Shown here: positions 35,671 to 43,100 of the stretch, in pieces
Position numbering within the stretch: the stretch's first letter is position 1
Layout: each line of letters starts with the position of its first letter
DNA from: Tropicimonas sediminicola
GTDB lineage: Bacteria; Pseudomonadota; Alphaproteobacteria; Rhodobacterales; Rhodobacteraceae
Assembly (NCBI RefSeq): GCF_900188335.1
Contig: NZ_FZOY01000010.1
Location: 124,001 to 188,000, forward strand
Direction of reading: 5' to 3'
DNA length: 64,000 bases
Translations under genes and position numbers: made by a program
The notes under the pieces: model-generated
Databases searched by the model: none
What the model was told of the DNA's origin: nothing
The model's input: only the letters and a program-made list of their open reading frames with translations

Positions 35671-36996
35671 ATGCCATTCACCGAAATTCTCGCCCTCTGC
35701 ATGATCGGGGCGTTCTTCATCCTGCTGCTGGGCGGTGTTCCCGTGGCCGCCTGCCTCGGGATTACCGGCCTCGTGTTCGGTTATGCCGGGTTCGGGCCAT
35801 TCCTGTTCTCGCTGCTGCCGGCCCGCGTCTTCGGCGTGATCACCAATTACACACTCCTTGCGCTGCCCCTGTTCATCTTCATGGGTATCATGCTGGAGAA
35901 GTCACGGATCGCCGAGGAATTGCTGGATGTCATAGGGCTCGCCATGGGCGGGCTGCGTGGCGGCATGGCGCTCGCGATCATCCTGGTCGGTGTGCTGATG
36001 GGCGCGGCCTCCGGCGTTGTCGGCGCGACGGTCGTGACCGTCGGCCTGATCGCCCTCGGGCCGATCATCCGCCGCGGCTACGACACCGGCGTGGCCTGCG
36101 GGGTGATCTGCGCCTCCGGCACGCTGGGCCAGATCATCCCGCCCAGCCTCGTGCTGATCCTGCTCGCCGACATCCTCGGCGAATCCGTCGGCACCCTGTT
36201 CGCCGCCGCGCTGTTCCCCGGCCTGCTGCTGGCGGGCCTCTTCGTGGCCTATGTGCTGATCCTCGGCGTCCTGCGCCCCGAAGCCGTCCCGGCGATCCCC
36301 CGCGAGGAGCGGGCGCAGTACACTGGCCGCCAGCTGGCGGGCAAACTGCTCAAGGTGGTGTTCCCGCCCATCGCGCTGATCGTGCTGGTCCTCGGGTCCA
36401 TCATCGGCGGCGTGGCCGCGCCCACGGAAGCCGCCTCGATGGGCGCCTTCGGCAGTATCCTTCTCGCCGCCCTGTCGGGCCGCCTGAACTACGCCATCCT
36501 GCGCGACACGGTGCGCGCCGCCTTCGTGACCAGCGCCATGGTGTTCCTGATCCTGATCTTCGCCCAGCCTTTCGGGCTGGCCTTCCGCGGCCTCGGCGGC
36601 GAGAAACTGGTGCAGGATGCCTTCTCGATCGTTCCGGGCGGGCTGAACGGACAGATCTTCTTTCTCATGCTGCTGCTCTTCGTTCTCGGCTTCTTCCTCG
36701 AATGGATCGAGATCTCCTACATCGCGCTGCCGCTGTTCCTGCCGATCTTTCACAATGCCGGCGTGGACATGGCCTGGATCGCCATTCTCGTCGCGGTGAA
36801 CCTGCAGACCTCGTTCCTCACGCCCCCCTTCGGCTGGGCACTGTTCTTTCTCAAGGGCGTCGCCCCGCCGTCGGTCTCGACCGCCGCAATCTACAAGGGG
36901 GTGATCCCCTTTATCGGGTTGCAACTGATCGGGCTTCTGATGGTGTTCTTCTTCCCGGGCCTGGCCGTCTGGCTGCCCAATGCAATCGGATGGTAA
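35671..36996 (+). CDS. TRAP transporter large permease (DctM family)
   Basis: A 441-residue inner-membrane protein with about 12 transmembrane helices. Family stretches include LLGGVPVAACLGITGLVFGY, ASGTLGQIIPPSLVLILLAD, the PTEAASMGAFGSILL repeat and FLTPPFGWALFFLKGVAPPS. It is the ion-coupled channel of the second TRAP system in the window and shares the layout, but not the close sequence, of the one at 25261. It ends 3 bp before the GGT-family gene, so import and hydrolysis are co-expressed. Confidence 0.93.
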   Translation: MPFTEILALCMIGAFFILLLGGVPVAACLGITGLVFGYAGFGPFLFSLLPARVFGVITNYTLLALPLFIFMGIMLEKSRIAEELLDVIGLAMGGLRGGMALAIILVGVLMGAASGVVGATVVTVGLIALGPIIRRGYDTGVACGVICASGTLGQIIPPSLVLILLADILGESVGTLFAAALFPGLLLAGLFVAYVLILGVLRPEAVPAIPREERAQYTGRQLAGKLLKVVFPPIALIVLVLGSIIGGVAAPTEAASMGAFGSILLAALSGRLNYAILRDTVRAAFVTSAMVFLILIFAQPFGLAFRGLGGEKLVQDAFSIVPGGLNGQIFFLMLLLFVLGFFLEWIEISYIALPLFLPIFHNAGVDMAWIAILVAVNLQTSFLTPPFGWALFFLKGVAPPSVSTAAIYKGVIPFIGLQLIGLLMVFFFPGLAVWLPNAIGW

Positions 36997-36999
36997 GTC

Positions 37000-38586
37000 A
37001 TGCTGCACTCTGCTCTCGGCTTTAACGGAGCCATAACCGCCCCCCACCGCGCCGCGGCGCTGGCCGGACGCGACATCCTGGAGGCAGGCGGCACCGCCAT
37101 CGAGGCGATGGTCGCCGCCGCGGCGACGATTGCCGTCACCTACCCGCACATGAACGGGATCGGCGGTGACGGGTTCTGGATCATCCACCGCCCCGGTCAG
37201 GCGCCGGTCGGCATCTCCGCCTGCGGGCAGGCCGCGGCGCTGGCCACGCCGGAATGGTATGCCGAGCGCGGGCATACCGCCGCCATCCCGGCGCGCGGCG
37301 GAATGGCCGCCCTGACCGCCCCCGGCACCATCTCCGGCTGGGAGATGGCGCTCGCCCTCGTGCCCGAGGCGCGCCGCCTGCCGCTGGAGCGCCTGCTCGG
37401 CCAGGCCATCGCCTATGCGGAGGACGGCATCGCCGTCACCGGCAACCAGTCGGTCACGACGGCCGAGAAGCTGGAGGGCCTCCGCGATGTGCCGGGCTTC
37501 GCAGAGACCTTCCTCTTCGATGGCGAGGTGCCCGCACCGGGGCACCGGCTGCGGCAGGCGGCGCTGGCCAAGACCATCTCCACCCTCGCCCGCGACGGGC
37601 TGCGCAGCTTCTACGAAGGCCCGATCGCCGAGGCGCATGCGGCGTGGCTCGAGGCCAACGGAAGCCCGCTGCGGCGGGAGGATTTCGCCGCCTGCCGGGC
37701 TCGTGAGGTGACCCCGCTCACCGTCCGGACCTCGCATGGCACGCTCTACAACATGACCGCGCCCACCCAGGGCGTGACCTCGCTGATGATCCTCGCCCTG
37801 TTCGACCGGCTCGGGGTCACCGAGGGCGAGGGCTTCGATCACCTGCACGGGCTGATCGAGGCTACCAAGCAGGCCTTCCTGCTGCGCAACGCCGGGCTCG
37901 GCGATCCGGACAGCATGGAAGAGCCGGCACAGGCCTGGCTCGACGATGCGCGGCTCGACGCGCTCGCGGCCCGCATCGACCGCGAGACCGCCCTGCCCTG
38001 GCCGCATGAACCCAAGGACGGCGACACCATCTGGATGGGCGCCGCGGATGCGGACGGCACCGTGGTCAGCTTCATCCAGAGCGTGTTCTGGGAGTTCGGC
38101 TCCGGCCTGGTCTGCCCCGAGACCGGTGTGTTCTTCCAGAACCGCGGCGCGGGCTTCTCCCTCGCTCCCGGCCCGAACCAGCTCGCCCCCGGCAAGCGGC
38201 CGTTCCATACCCTGAACCCGGCACTCGCCCAGCTCGGCGACGGGCGGGTGATGGCTTATGGCACGATGGGCGGCGAAGGTCAGCCACAGACGCAATCGGC
38301 CGTCTTCAGCCGGCACGTGCAATTCGGGATGGACCTCCAGCAGGCCGTGACCGCGCCGCGCTGGCTGCTCGGCAAGACCTGGGGCGAGGCAACCACCTCG
38401 CTCAAGCTCGAAGGCCGCTTCGACCCCGGGGTCGTGGAGGCCCTGCGCAACGCGGGCCACGACGTGGAGATCATTCCGCCCTTCTCCGACATGGCCGGCC
38501 ATGCGGGCGCCATCGTGCGGCACCCCGACGGGTTGCTCGAGGCGGCAACGGACCCGCGCTCCGACGGCGCGGCAGTGAGCTACTGA
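37000..38586 (+). CDS. Gamma-glutamyltransferase-family Ntn hydrolase, cytoplasmic
   Basis: A 528-residue member of the GGT/Ntn-hydrolase family, made as a proenzyme that cleaves itself before a Thr. The N-terminal signature is TAPHRAAALAGRDILEAGG and PHMNGIGGDGF. The likely nucleophile is T343 in GDTIWMGAADADG, aligned with GNTTH of classical GGT, so the second Thr and the His are replaced by Ile and Trp. No signal peptide is present, so it should act in the cytoplasm on an imported substrate. The length and lack of export also fit HpxW-type oxamate amidohydrolases. It is preceded by a TRAP transporter and followed by a TauE/SafE exporter. Substrate unresolved. Confidence 0.87.
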   Translation: MLHSALGFNGAITAPHRAAALAGRDILEAGGTAIEAMVAAAATIAVTYPHMNGIGGDGFWIIHRPGQAPVGISACGQAAALATPEWYAERGHTAAIPARGGMAALTAPGTISGWEMALALVPEARRLPLERLLGQAIAYAEDGIAVTGNQSVTTAEKLEGLRDVPGFAETFLFDGEVPAPGHRLRQAALAKTISTLARDGLRSFYEGPIAEAHAAWLEANGSPLRREDFAACRAREVTPLTVRTSHGTLYNMTAPTQGVTSLMILALFDRLGVTEGEGFDHLHGLIEATKQAFLLRNAGLGDPDSMEEPAQAWLDDARLDALAARIDRETALPWPHEPKDGDTIWMGAADADGTVVSFIQSVFWEFGSGLVCPETGVFFQNRGAGFSLAPGPNQLAPGKRPFHTLNPALAQLGDGRVMAYGTMGGEGQPQTQSAVFSRHVQFGMDLQQAVTAPRWLLGKTWGEATTSLKLEGRFDPGVVEALRNAGHDVEIIPPFSDMAGHAGAIVRHPDGLLEAATDPRSDGAAVSY

Positions 38587-38590
38587 CCCC

Positions 38591-39418
38591 ATGACCGACC
38601 TGACATTGCTACAGATCCTGCCGCTCGTTGTGGGTGTCGCGGCGACCGCCATCGTGGCCGGGCTGATGGCCGGGCTGCTCGGCGTCGGAGGCGGGATCGT
38701 GATCGTCCCGGTGCTCTTCTGGATCCTCTCGCTCACCGACTTCCCCCCGGAACTCGCCATGCACATGTCGGTCGCCACGTCGCTGGCGACGATCGTCTTC
38801 ACCTCCGTCTCCTCGGCGCGATCCCACTTCAAGCGCGGGTCGGTGGACACGCGGCTCCTGCGAATCTGGGGGCCGGGCATCGTGGCGGGCGCGCTGACAG
38901 GCGGGCTCGCGGCCAGGTTCATCGACGCCGACGGGCTGAAGCTGATCTTCGGCTGCATCGCGCTGCTGGTCGCGCTCAACATGGCAAGTCCGAAGACACT
39001 CGTGCTGAGCGACGACCTTCCCAAAAGGGGCTGGGTCAACGCCGCGATCTCCTACGTGATCGGCGGGTTCAGCTCGCTTATGGGGATCGGCGGCGGCACG
39101 CTCTCCGTCCCCATCCTCAGCGCCTTTTCCGTCGAGATCCGGCGGGCCGTGGGCACCGCGGCGGCCTTCGGCTTCCTGATCGCGGTGCCGGCAGCGATCG
39201 GTTTCGTGATCTCGGGGCTCGGGGTGCCCGACCGTCCGCCGCTCTCGCTGGGCTACATCAGCGTACCGGCCGCCCTGCTCATCCTGCCCTTCACCGTGAG
39301 CTTCGCTCCCGTCGGCGCCGCCCTCGCGCATCGGCTGGACGGCAAGTGGATCAAGCGCGCCTTCGCGCTGTTCCTCGGCATCACTGCCCTGCGGATGCTG
39401 TCGGCGGCCCTGGGCTGA
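38591..39418 (+). CDS. TSUP-family (TauE/SafE) membrane permease
   Basis: A 275-residue inner-membrane protein with about eight helices in two repeats. Each repeat has the family's glycine-rich loop: GLLGVGGGIVIVPVLFWIL near residue 30 and SLMGIGGGTLSVPILSAFS near residue 160. TSUP proteins export sulfite, sulfoacetate or other small organic anions. The gene starts 4 bp after the GGT-family hydrolase and ends the operon at a strong stem-loop, so it probably exports a product of that pathway. A sulfur-containing substrate is suggested but not shown. Confidence 0.9.
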   Translation: MTDLTLLQILPLVVGVAATAIVAGLMAGLLGVGGGIVIVPVLFWILSLTDFPPELAMHMSVATSLATIVFTSVSSARSHFKRGSVDTRLLRIWGPGIVAGALTGGLAARFIDADGLKLIFGCIALLVALNMASPKTLVLSDDLPKRGWVNAAISYVIGGFSSLMGIGGGTLSVPILSAFSVEIRRAVGTAAAFGFLIAVPAAIGFVISGLGVPDRPPLSLGYISVPAALLILPFTVSFAPVGAALAHRLDGKWIKRAFALFLGITALRMLSAALG

Positions 39419-39424
39419 CGCATC

Positions 39425-39452
39425 GGGGTGTGCCGTTGCGGCGGCGCACCCC
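39425..39452. terminator. Bidirectional stem-loop between TSUP and GntR genes
   Basis: An 11-bp stem with one G-U pair (GGGGTGTGCCG/CGGCGCACCCC) and a 6-nt loop lies between stops at 39418 and 39459. T-runs are weak on both sides. Confidence 0.6.
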
Positions 39453-39458
39453 ATCATC

Positions 39459-40139
39459 TCAGTCCAGCCGCGACAGCACCTCGCGCGCCGCACTGACCAG
39501 ATGCCGGCGCAGCGCCTGCTCCGTGCGCTTGGCGTCACGGTCGAGAATGGCGTTGACGATCTCGGTGTGCTCCTCGTTGGAGCGCGCCATCCGCCTTTCG
39601 CTCTGCAACTGGGACTTGCGGAACGGCGCCAGCTTCAGCCGCAGTGTATTGGCGAGTTCGAGCAGGTCGTCGTTGCGGGTCGCCCGAAAGATCCGCTCGT
39701 GGAACTCGATGTTCGCCGCCTCGTAATCCTGCGCCTCGCCCGCCTCCGCCATGGCGGACATCCGGCGGTGCAGCCGCTCGAGGTCGACGCGTTCGCTGGT
39801 CTGCATGCGTTCGGCGGCAATCCGGCCACAGAGCGCTTCGATCTCTCCCATGGCCTCGAACATCTGCTCCACCCGCTCGCGCGTGATTTCGGCCACGATG
39901 ACGCCCCGATAGGGCACCCGAACCGCCAGCGACCGCGCCACGAGCATGTGCAGGGCCTCCCGGATCGGGGTGCGGGACACGCCGAACCGCTTGGTCAGGC
40001 CCTGCTCATCGAGCTTTTCGCCCGCCTTGAGCGCCCCGGATACGATCTCGGCTTCGAGTTTCGCGGCTATCACGGTACTGTGCAGCTCGCGCGGCGGGCA
40101 ATCGCCTGCCCCCGGGGCCTTCATCACCTTGTCAGACAT
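39459..40139 (-). CDS. GntR-family transcriptional regulator (FCD type)
   Basis: A 226-residue regulator. The winged helix (ALKAGEKLDEQGLTKRFGVS, RTPIREALHMLVA, YRGVIVAEIT) covers about residues 15-80. The FCD domain has IEFHERIFRATRND near residue 140 and HTEIVNAIL with another metal-ligand His. I take the ATG at 40139; an in-frame GTG at 40163 would place the start right against the palindrome upstream. It converges on the TRAP-GGT-TSUP operon, and the shared TTG(G)TATACAA element at both promoters makes it the likely regulator of that operon and of itself. Confidence 0.9.
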   Translation of the reverse strand: MSDKVMKAPGAGDCPPRELHSTVIAAKLEAEIVSGALKAGEKLDEQGLTKRFGVSRTPIREALHMLVARSLAVRVPYRGVIVAEITRERVEQMFEAMGEIEALCGRIAAERMQTSERVDLERLHRRMSAMAEAGEAQDYEAANIEFHERIFRATRNDDLLELANTLRLKLAPFRKSQLQSERRMARSNEEHTEIVNAILDRDAKRTEQALRRHLVSAAREVLSRLD

Positions 40140-40167
40140 GTATTCAATCCGAAAGAAATTCACTTAA

Positions 40168-40179
40168 TTGGTATACAAT
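40168..40179 (-). promoter_or_regulatory. GTATAC-centred element upstream of the GntR gene
   Basis: TTGGTATACAAT shares the GTATACAA core with the perfect palindrome TTGTATACAA at 33940-33949. It lies 29 bp before the GntR start codon, a position suited to autorepression. Confidence 0.55.
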
Positions 40180-40222
40180 CCGGCGCAAACAATCAATCGC
40201 TGCGAGTGCGTCGACGAAGCCA

Positions 40223-42379
40223 CTAACGCCGTTTCGCCCCCGGCGGGCGCTGATGGATATGAAGCAGCGCCGTCGTCCGTGCCAACCGCTGGGCCACGGC
40301 CGATCCGATGAGTTCCAGAAGTTCCAGCGCCGCCGCCGGATCCGCGCGCTTGAGGCGTTCGATCGCATCCCGGCTCACGAGAAAGACCACGCAGGGCGTT
40401 TCGGCGATGACATTCGCGGTTCGCGTGCCGCCCGTCAGGAAGCCGATTTCGCCAACGACAGCGCCGGGAAGGAAGTGCGCGACGCGCTCTCCTTCGATGG
40501 TCGCCGCTCCGAGCGTGGCAACGAGACGCCCCTGCTCCAGCATCGCGAAGGACTCCGCCGCTTCGCCCCGGAGAAACAGCGCGTCACCCGGCCGAAGCTC
40601 CCGCCGCATCGGCGGCCCCTCCGGGCCGAGCGCTTCGATGCGCCTCAGGATCTGGGTCAGCGCGCTGTCCGTGGCGCTCCCCGACAGCGCGCCACACAGG
40701 ATCTCCTCCTCGACCTGCCGGAGAGCCGTATCCAGATCGGGCGCGCTCGGCAGCGGGCCATCGCCGGCGCGCGCAAGGTCCCGCGCGACCGCGGGGGACA
40801 TGCCGCAGAGCACGATCTCCGCACCGACCGCCTTGGCACGCCGCATCGACTGGTGGATCGCCTCCGCCGCAGAAATGTCGACCCCGCGCACCGCTGAAAG
40901 ATCGAGCAGGACGCGCCGCCGCCCCTCGGGCCGGAGCGCCCGGGCGAGATCGGTCTCGATCCGGCGCACGGACCCGAAGAACATGAACCCCGCGAGGTGG
41001 ACGATCGATGTCTCGCGCCCCGCGTCGATCAGGCGCCGGGTTTCCGTCGGACCGCGCTCGGTTGAGGACAGGCGCAGCCGCGCGTCGTAGGCGGCCCGCA
41101 GCACGGGCAGCCGGGCATAGGCCAACGTGAAGCGGATCGAACCGGCGAGCAGACCGGCCGCGATCCCGGGACCGAAGCCATAGGCGAGTGTCACGCCAAG
41201 GATGGCAATCATCAGGAGGGTGTCGGGAGGCGGCATTCGCCGGGCCTCGACCCAGAGCCAGCGATGCAGGATGCCAACTCCGAGGTAGATCAGCAGAAAG
41301 GCAAAAAACGCCTGGGGCAACCGCGCCAGCGCATCGACCCCGACGACGAGGATCAGGACCGCCACACAGGCCATCGCGACCTCGCCGAACCGTCCGGAAC
41401 GGGGCGCGACGCTCCACGCCAGACGGGTCAGGGTGTAGGAGGGAAAGGTCACGATCCCCGACACCAGCGCCGCGATCATGTTGACCGGCAGGCACCGGCG
41501 CAGGGTCCGGTCGATGTCGATCGGTTCGCGAGGCATCCTGTCGAGCGATGTGAGGTTCATCAGGACGCTGAGGACGGCCAGCCCGGCGGCGGCCGCCGCC
41601 GCGGGCATCTGCCCCAGCACGACATTCCAGGCCACGGGCCCGGTCAGCAGTGGCAGTTCCGCCGACAGGCCCGACATCGGCTCCGCGCCCTGTTCGCCCC
41701 GCATCAGCGCCGCCGTCGCGGCCGCGCCCGCGATCAGCAGGACCGGCTCCAGCCGCCGCCCCCAGGGCAGACGAGAGACTGCGAGGCACAGCAGCGCAAT
41801 CGCGAAAGGCGGCCCCCAGGCTGCCGCGGCCTCCGCCGTCAGCCATCCAGACGCGGGTCCGGAGAGGCCATGCAACGCGTGGTAGACGAGCATCGCCCCG
41901 GCAGAGGCCAGGAATGCCCCCAGCACCGGGTGCGGCACGGCCTTGCCGAGCGCCCCGCCACGCAGGAAGCCGATGGCGGCCATGCCAAGACCGGCAAGAA
42001 CCGCCGTGGCCGACAGCAATGCCGCGAGCGTGGCAAAGGCGGCTTCGGGCGGTGCTCCGGACATCGCGGCGGCGATCTCGGCCACCGGGGCCTGCAGCGC
42101 GACCACCGCGATCGATTGCGCCTGCCAGACAACCCCGCCGCTGCCCGTCTGAAACACAACCAGAACAGCCGTCACGGCGGAGGCCGCGAAGGCGAAGGTC
42201 AGCGCCGTGTTCAGGAACTCGGGTGCCACCGGCAGGACCATCAACTGGACAAAGGACACGAGGTAGAATGCCGCCACCAGGGCGGCGAGCCCGCCGGCGA
42301 GCAGGCCGCGCGCGGCCGACAGGACGAGCGGCGCTCCGGGAACCTTCGGCTTGCTCACTGGATACGCGCTCTCACACAA
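40223..42379 (-). CDS. SulP-family anion transporter with STAS and cyclic-nucleotide-binding domains
   Basis: A 718-residue inner-membrane transporter of the SulP/SLC26 family. Residues ~20-420 hold the membrane domain (GFLRGGALGKAVPHPVLGAF and FPSYTLTRLAWSVAPRSGRF among the visible segments). Residues ~450-550 are a STAS domain (VLLDLSAVRGVDISAAEAIH), which usually controls these transporters. Residues ~590-700 form a cNMP-binding domain (RRELRPGDALFLRGEAAESF, PGAVVGEIGFLTGG, TRTANVIAETPC) with the Gly-Glu and Arg-Thr of the phosphate-binding cassette. The divergent glutaminase carries the same two-domain tail, and a predicted adenylate cyclase is encoded 6 kb away. The anion (sulfate, bicarbonate or a dicarboxylate) is not predictable. 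Its start overlaps the DUF3307 stop by 8 bp. Confidence 0.9.
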   Translation of the reverse strand: MCESAYPVSKPKVPGAPLVLSAARGLLAGGLAALVAAFYLVSFVQLMVLPVAPEFLNTALTFAFAASAVTAVLVVFQTGSGGVVWQAQSIAVVALQAPVAEIAAAMSGAPPEAAFATLAALLSATAVLAGLGMAAIGFLRGGALGKAVPHPVLGAFLASAGAMLVYHALHGLSGPASGWLTAEAAAAWGPPFAIALLCLAVSRLPWGRRLEPVLLIAGAAATAALMRGEQGAEPMSGLSAELPLLTGPVAWNVVLGQMPAAAAAAGLAVLSVLMNLTSLDRMPREPIDIDRTLRRCLPVNMIAALVSGIVTFPSYTLTRLAWSVAPRSGRFGEVAMACVAVLILVVGVDALARLPQAFFAFLLIYLGVGILHRWLWVEARRMPPPDTLLMIAILGVTLAYGFGPGIAAGLLAGSIRFTLAYARLPVLRAAYDARLRLSSTERGPTETRRLIDAGRETSIVHLAGFMFFGSVRRIETDLARALRPEGRRRVLLDLSAVRGVDISAAEAIHQSMRRAKAVGAEIVLCGMSPAVARDLARAGDGPLPSAPDLDTALRQVEEEILCGALSGSATDSALTQILRRIEALGPEGPPMRRELRPGDALFLRGEAAESFAMLEQGRLVATLGAATIEGERVAHFLPGAVVGEIGFLTGGTRTANVIAETPCVVFLVSRDAIERLKRADPAAALELLELIGSAVAQRLARTTALLHIHQRPPGAKRR

Positions 42380-42749
42380 CCTTCACCAAGATGACGAGGA
42401 CGAGATAGGTCCATTGATGCAGCGCCTGATCGACACCGATCAGCGCCCAGAACGACGGCCTGTCGGGCGTCAGCCGCCAATTGGCCGTCAGCCGCGCCTT
42501 CGCCCAATCCAGGTGGTAGTGGACAAGGAACTCGGCAGTGGTCAGCGCAGCCGCCGCAAGCGGCGTGACACCAAAAGCGAGAAGCACGCACAAACTCCCC
42601 AGACCGTGGAGCCCGGCATGCATCAGGCCGCCCGGATGGCCATAACGCCCCTTGTTGGCGTGCATGTAGCCCGTCTGGAGAAAGAAATCCGCGATCAGGT
42701 GCTTGGCCTGCAGCGCCGCGAGAAGCCAGAGAGCCTCGGCGACGCTCAT
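42372..42749 (-). CDS. DUF3307-family membrane protein
   Basis: A 125-residue membrane protein. The N-terminal AKHLIADFFLQTGYMHANKG and GGLMHAGLHGLGSL stretches are the signature of DUF3307, including the conserved His and Asp residues, and three or four hydrophobic helices follow. I chose the ATG at 42749 (MSVAEALWLL); the frame is open to 42920 but that part has no family similarity. The stop overlaps the SulP start by 8 bp, so the two are translationally coupled and may work together. The family has no defined function that I know of. Confidence 0.75.
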   Translation of the reverse strand: MSVAEALWLLAALQAKHLIADFFLQTGYMHANKGRYGHPGGLMHAGLHGLGSLCVLLAFGVTPLAAAALTTAEFLVHYHLDWAKARLTANWRLTPDRPSFWALIGVDQALHQWTYLVLVILVKVV

Positions 42750-42861
42750 ACGGTACAGCCTGCAAGGAGGGGTCGTGGAACGGCGGGCCAATGGCCAACG
42801 TCGCGGCTTGCGCACCGGGTGACTGTCGCCTGCCTTGCCAAGTTTCGCCCCTTCCAGCCGC

Positions 42862-42881
42862 CGCACCCACACGTGGGTGCG
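42862..42881. promoter_or_regulatory. 20-bp inverted repeat, candidate operator
   Basis: CGCACCCACACGTGGGTGCG has perfect 9-bp arms around a 2-base centre. It lies about 115 bp upstream of the DUF3307 start and 220 bp upstream of the glutaminase start. A terminator role is unlikely because it lies between divergent genes. Confidence 0.5.
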
Positions 42882-42964
42882 CCTGTGTCTCAGGAGATTT
42901 GCGCAGCCCCGGCATGTCAACCCCGAGCATCGAGGCGCATCCGCAGAGCCGAAATCATGAGCAT

Positions 42965-42979
42965 TCGCAAAAATTGCGA
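42965..42979. promoter_or_regulatory. 15-bp inverted repeat, candidate operator
   Basis: TCGCAAAAATTGCGA has perfect 6-bp arms around AAA and lies 121 bp upstream of the glutaminase start. It does not resemble a CRP site (TGTGA-N6-TCACA). Confidence 0.45.
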
Positions 42980-43100
42980 GCGCCCAGCCCGTCGCATTGG
43001 CGCCAATGCCCGCACTTTCTCAGCCGCGCGCACGGCCATCTTGTATGCACGGGCGCTTCCGCTGCACATTCGGAAGGATATTTTCAGAAGCGATTGCAAA

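Larger units (their letters stand above)
42750..43100. other. Divergent intergenic region between DUF3307-SulP and glutaminase
   Basis: This 351-bp region must contain both promoters. It holds two clean palindromes, listed separately (42862-42881 and 42965-42979), and an AT-richer stretch from about 43060 to 43100 before the glutaminase start. No gene is apparent. Confidence 0.5.

Noticed and set aside
35902-39039. Very long open frame (over 1000 codons) on the minus strand
   Set aside because: It runs antisense to the DctM, GGT-family and TSUP genes, is rich in Arg/Gly/Asp/Glu/His, has no family resemblance, and is explained by the high GC third positions of the real genes.
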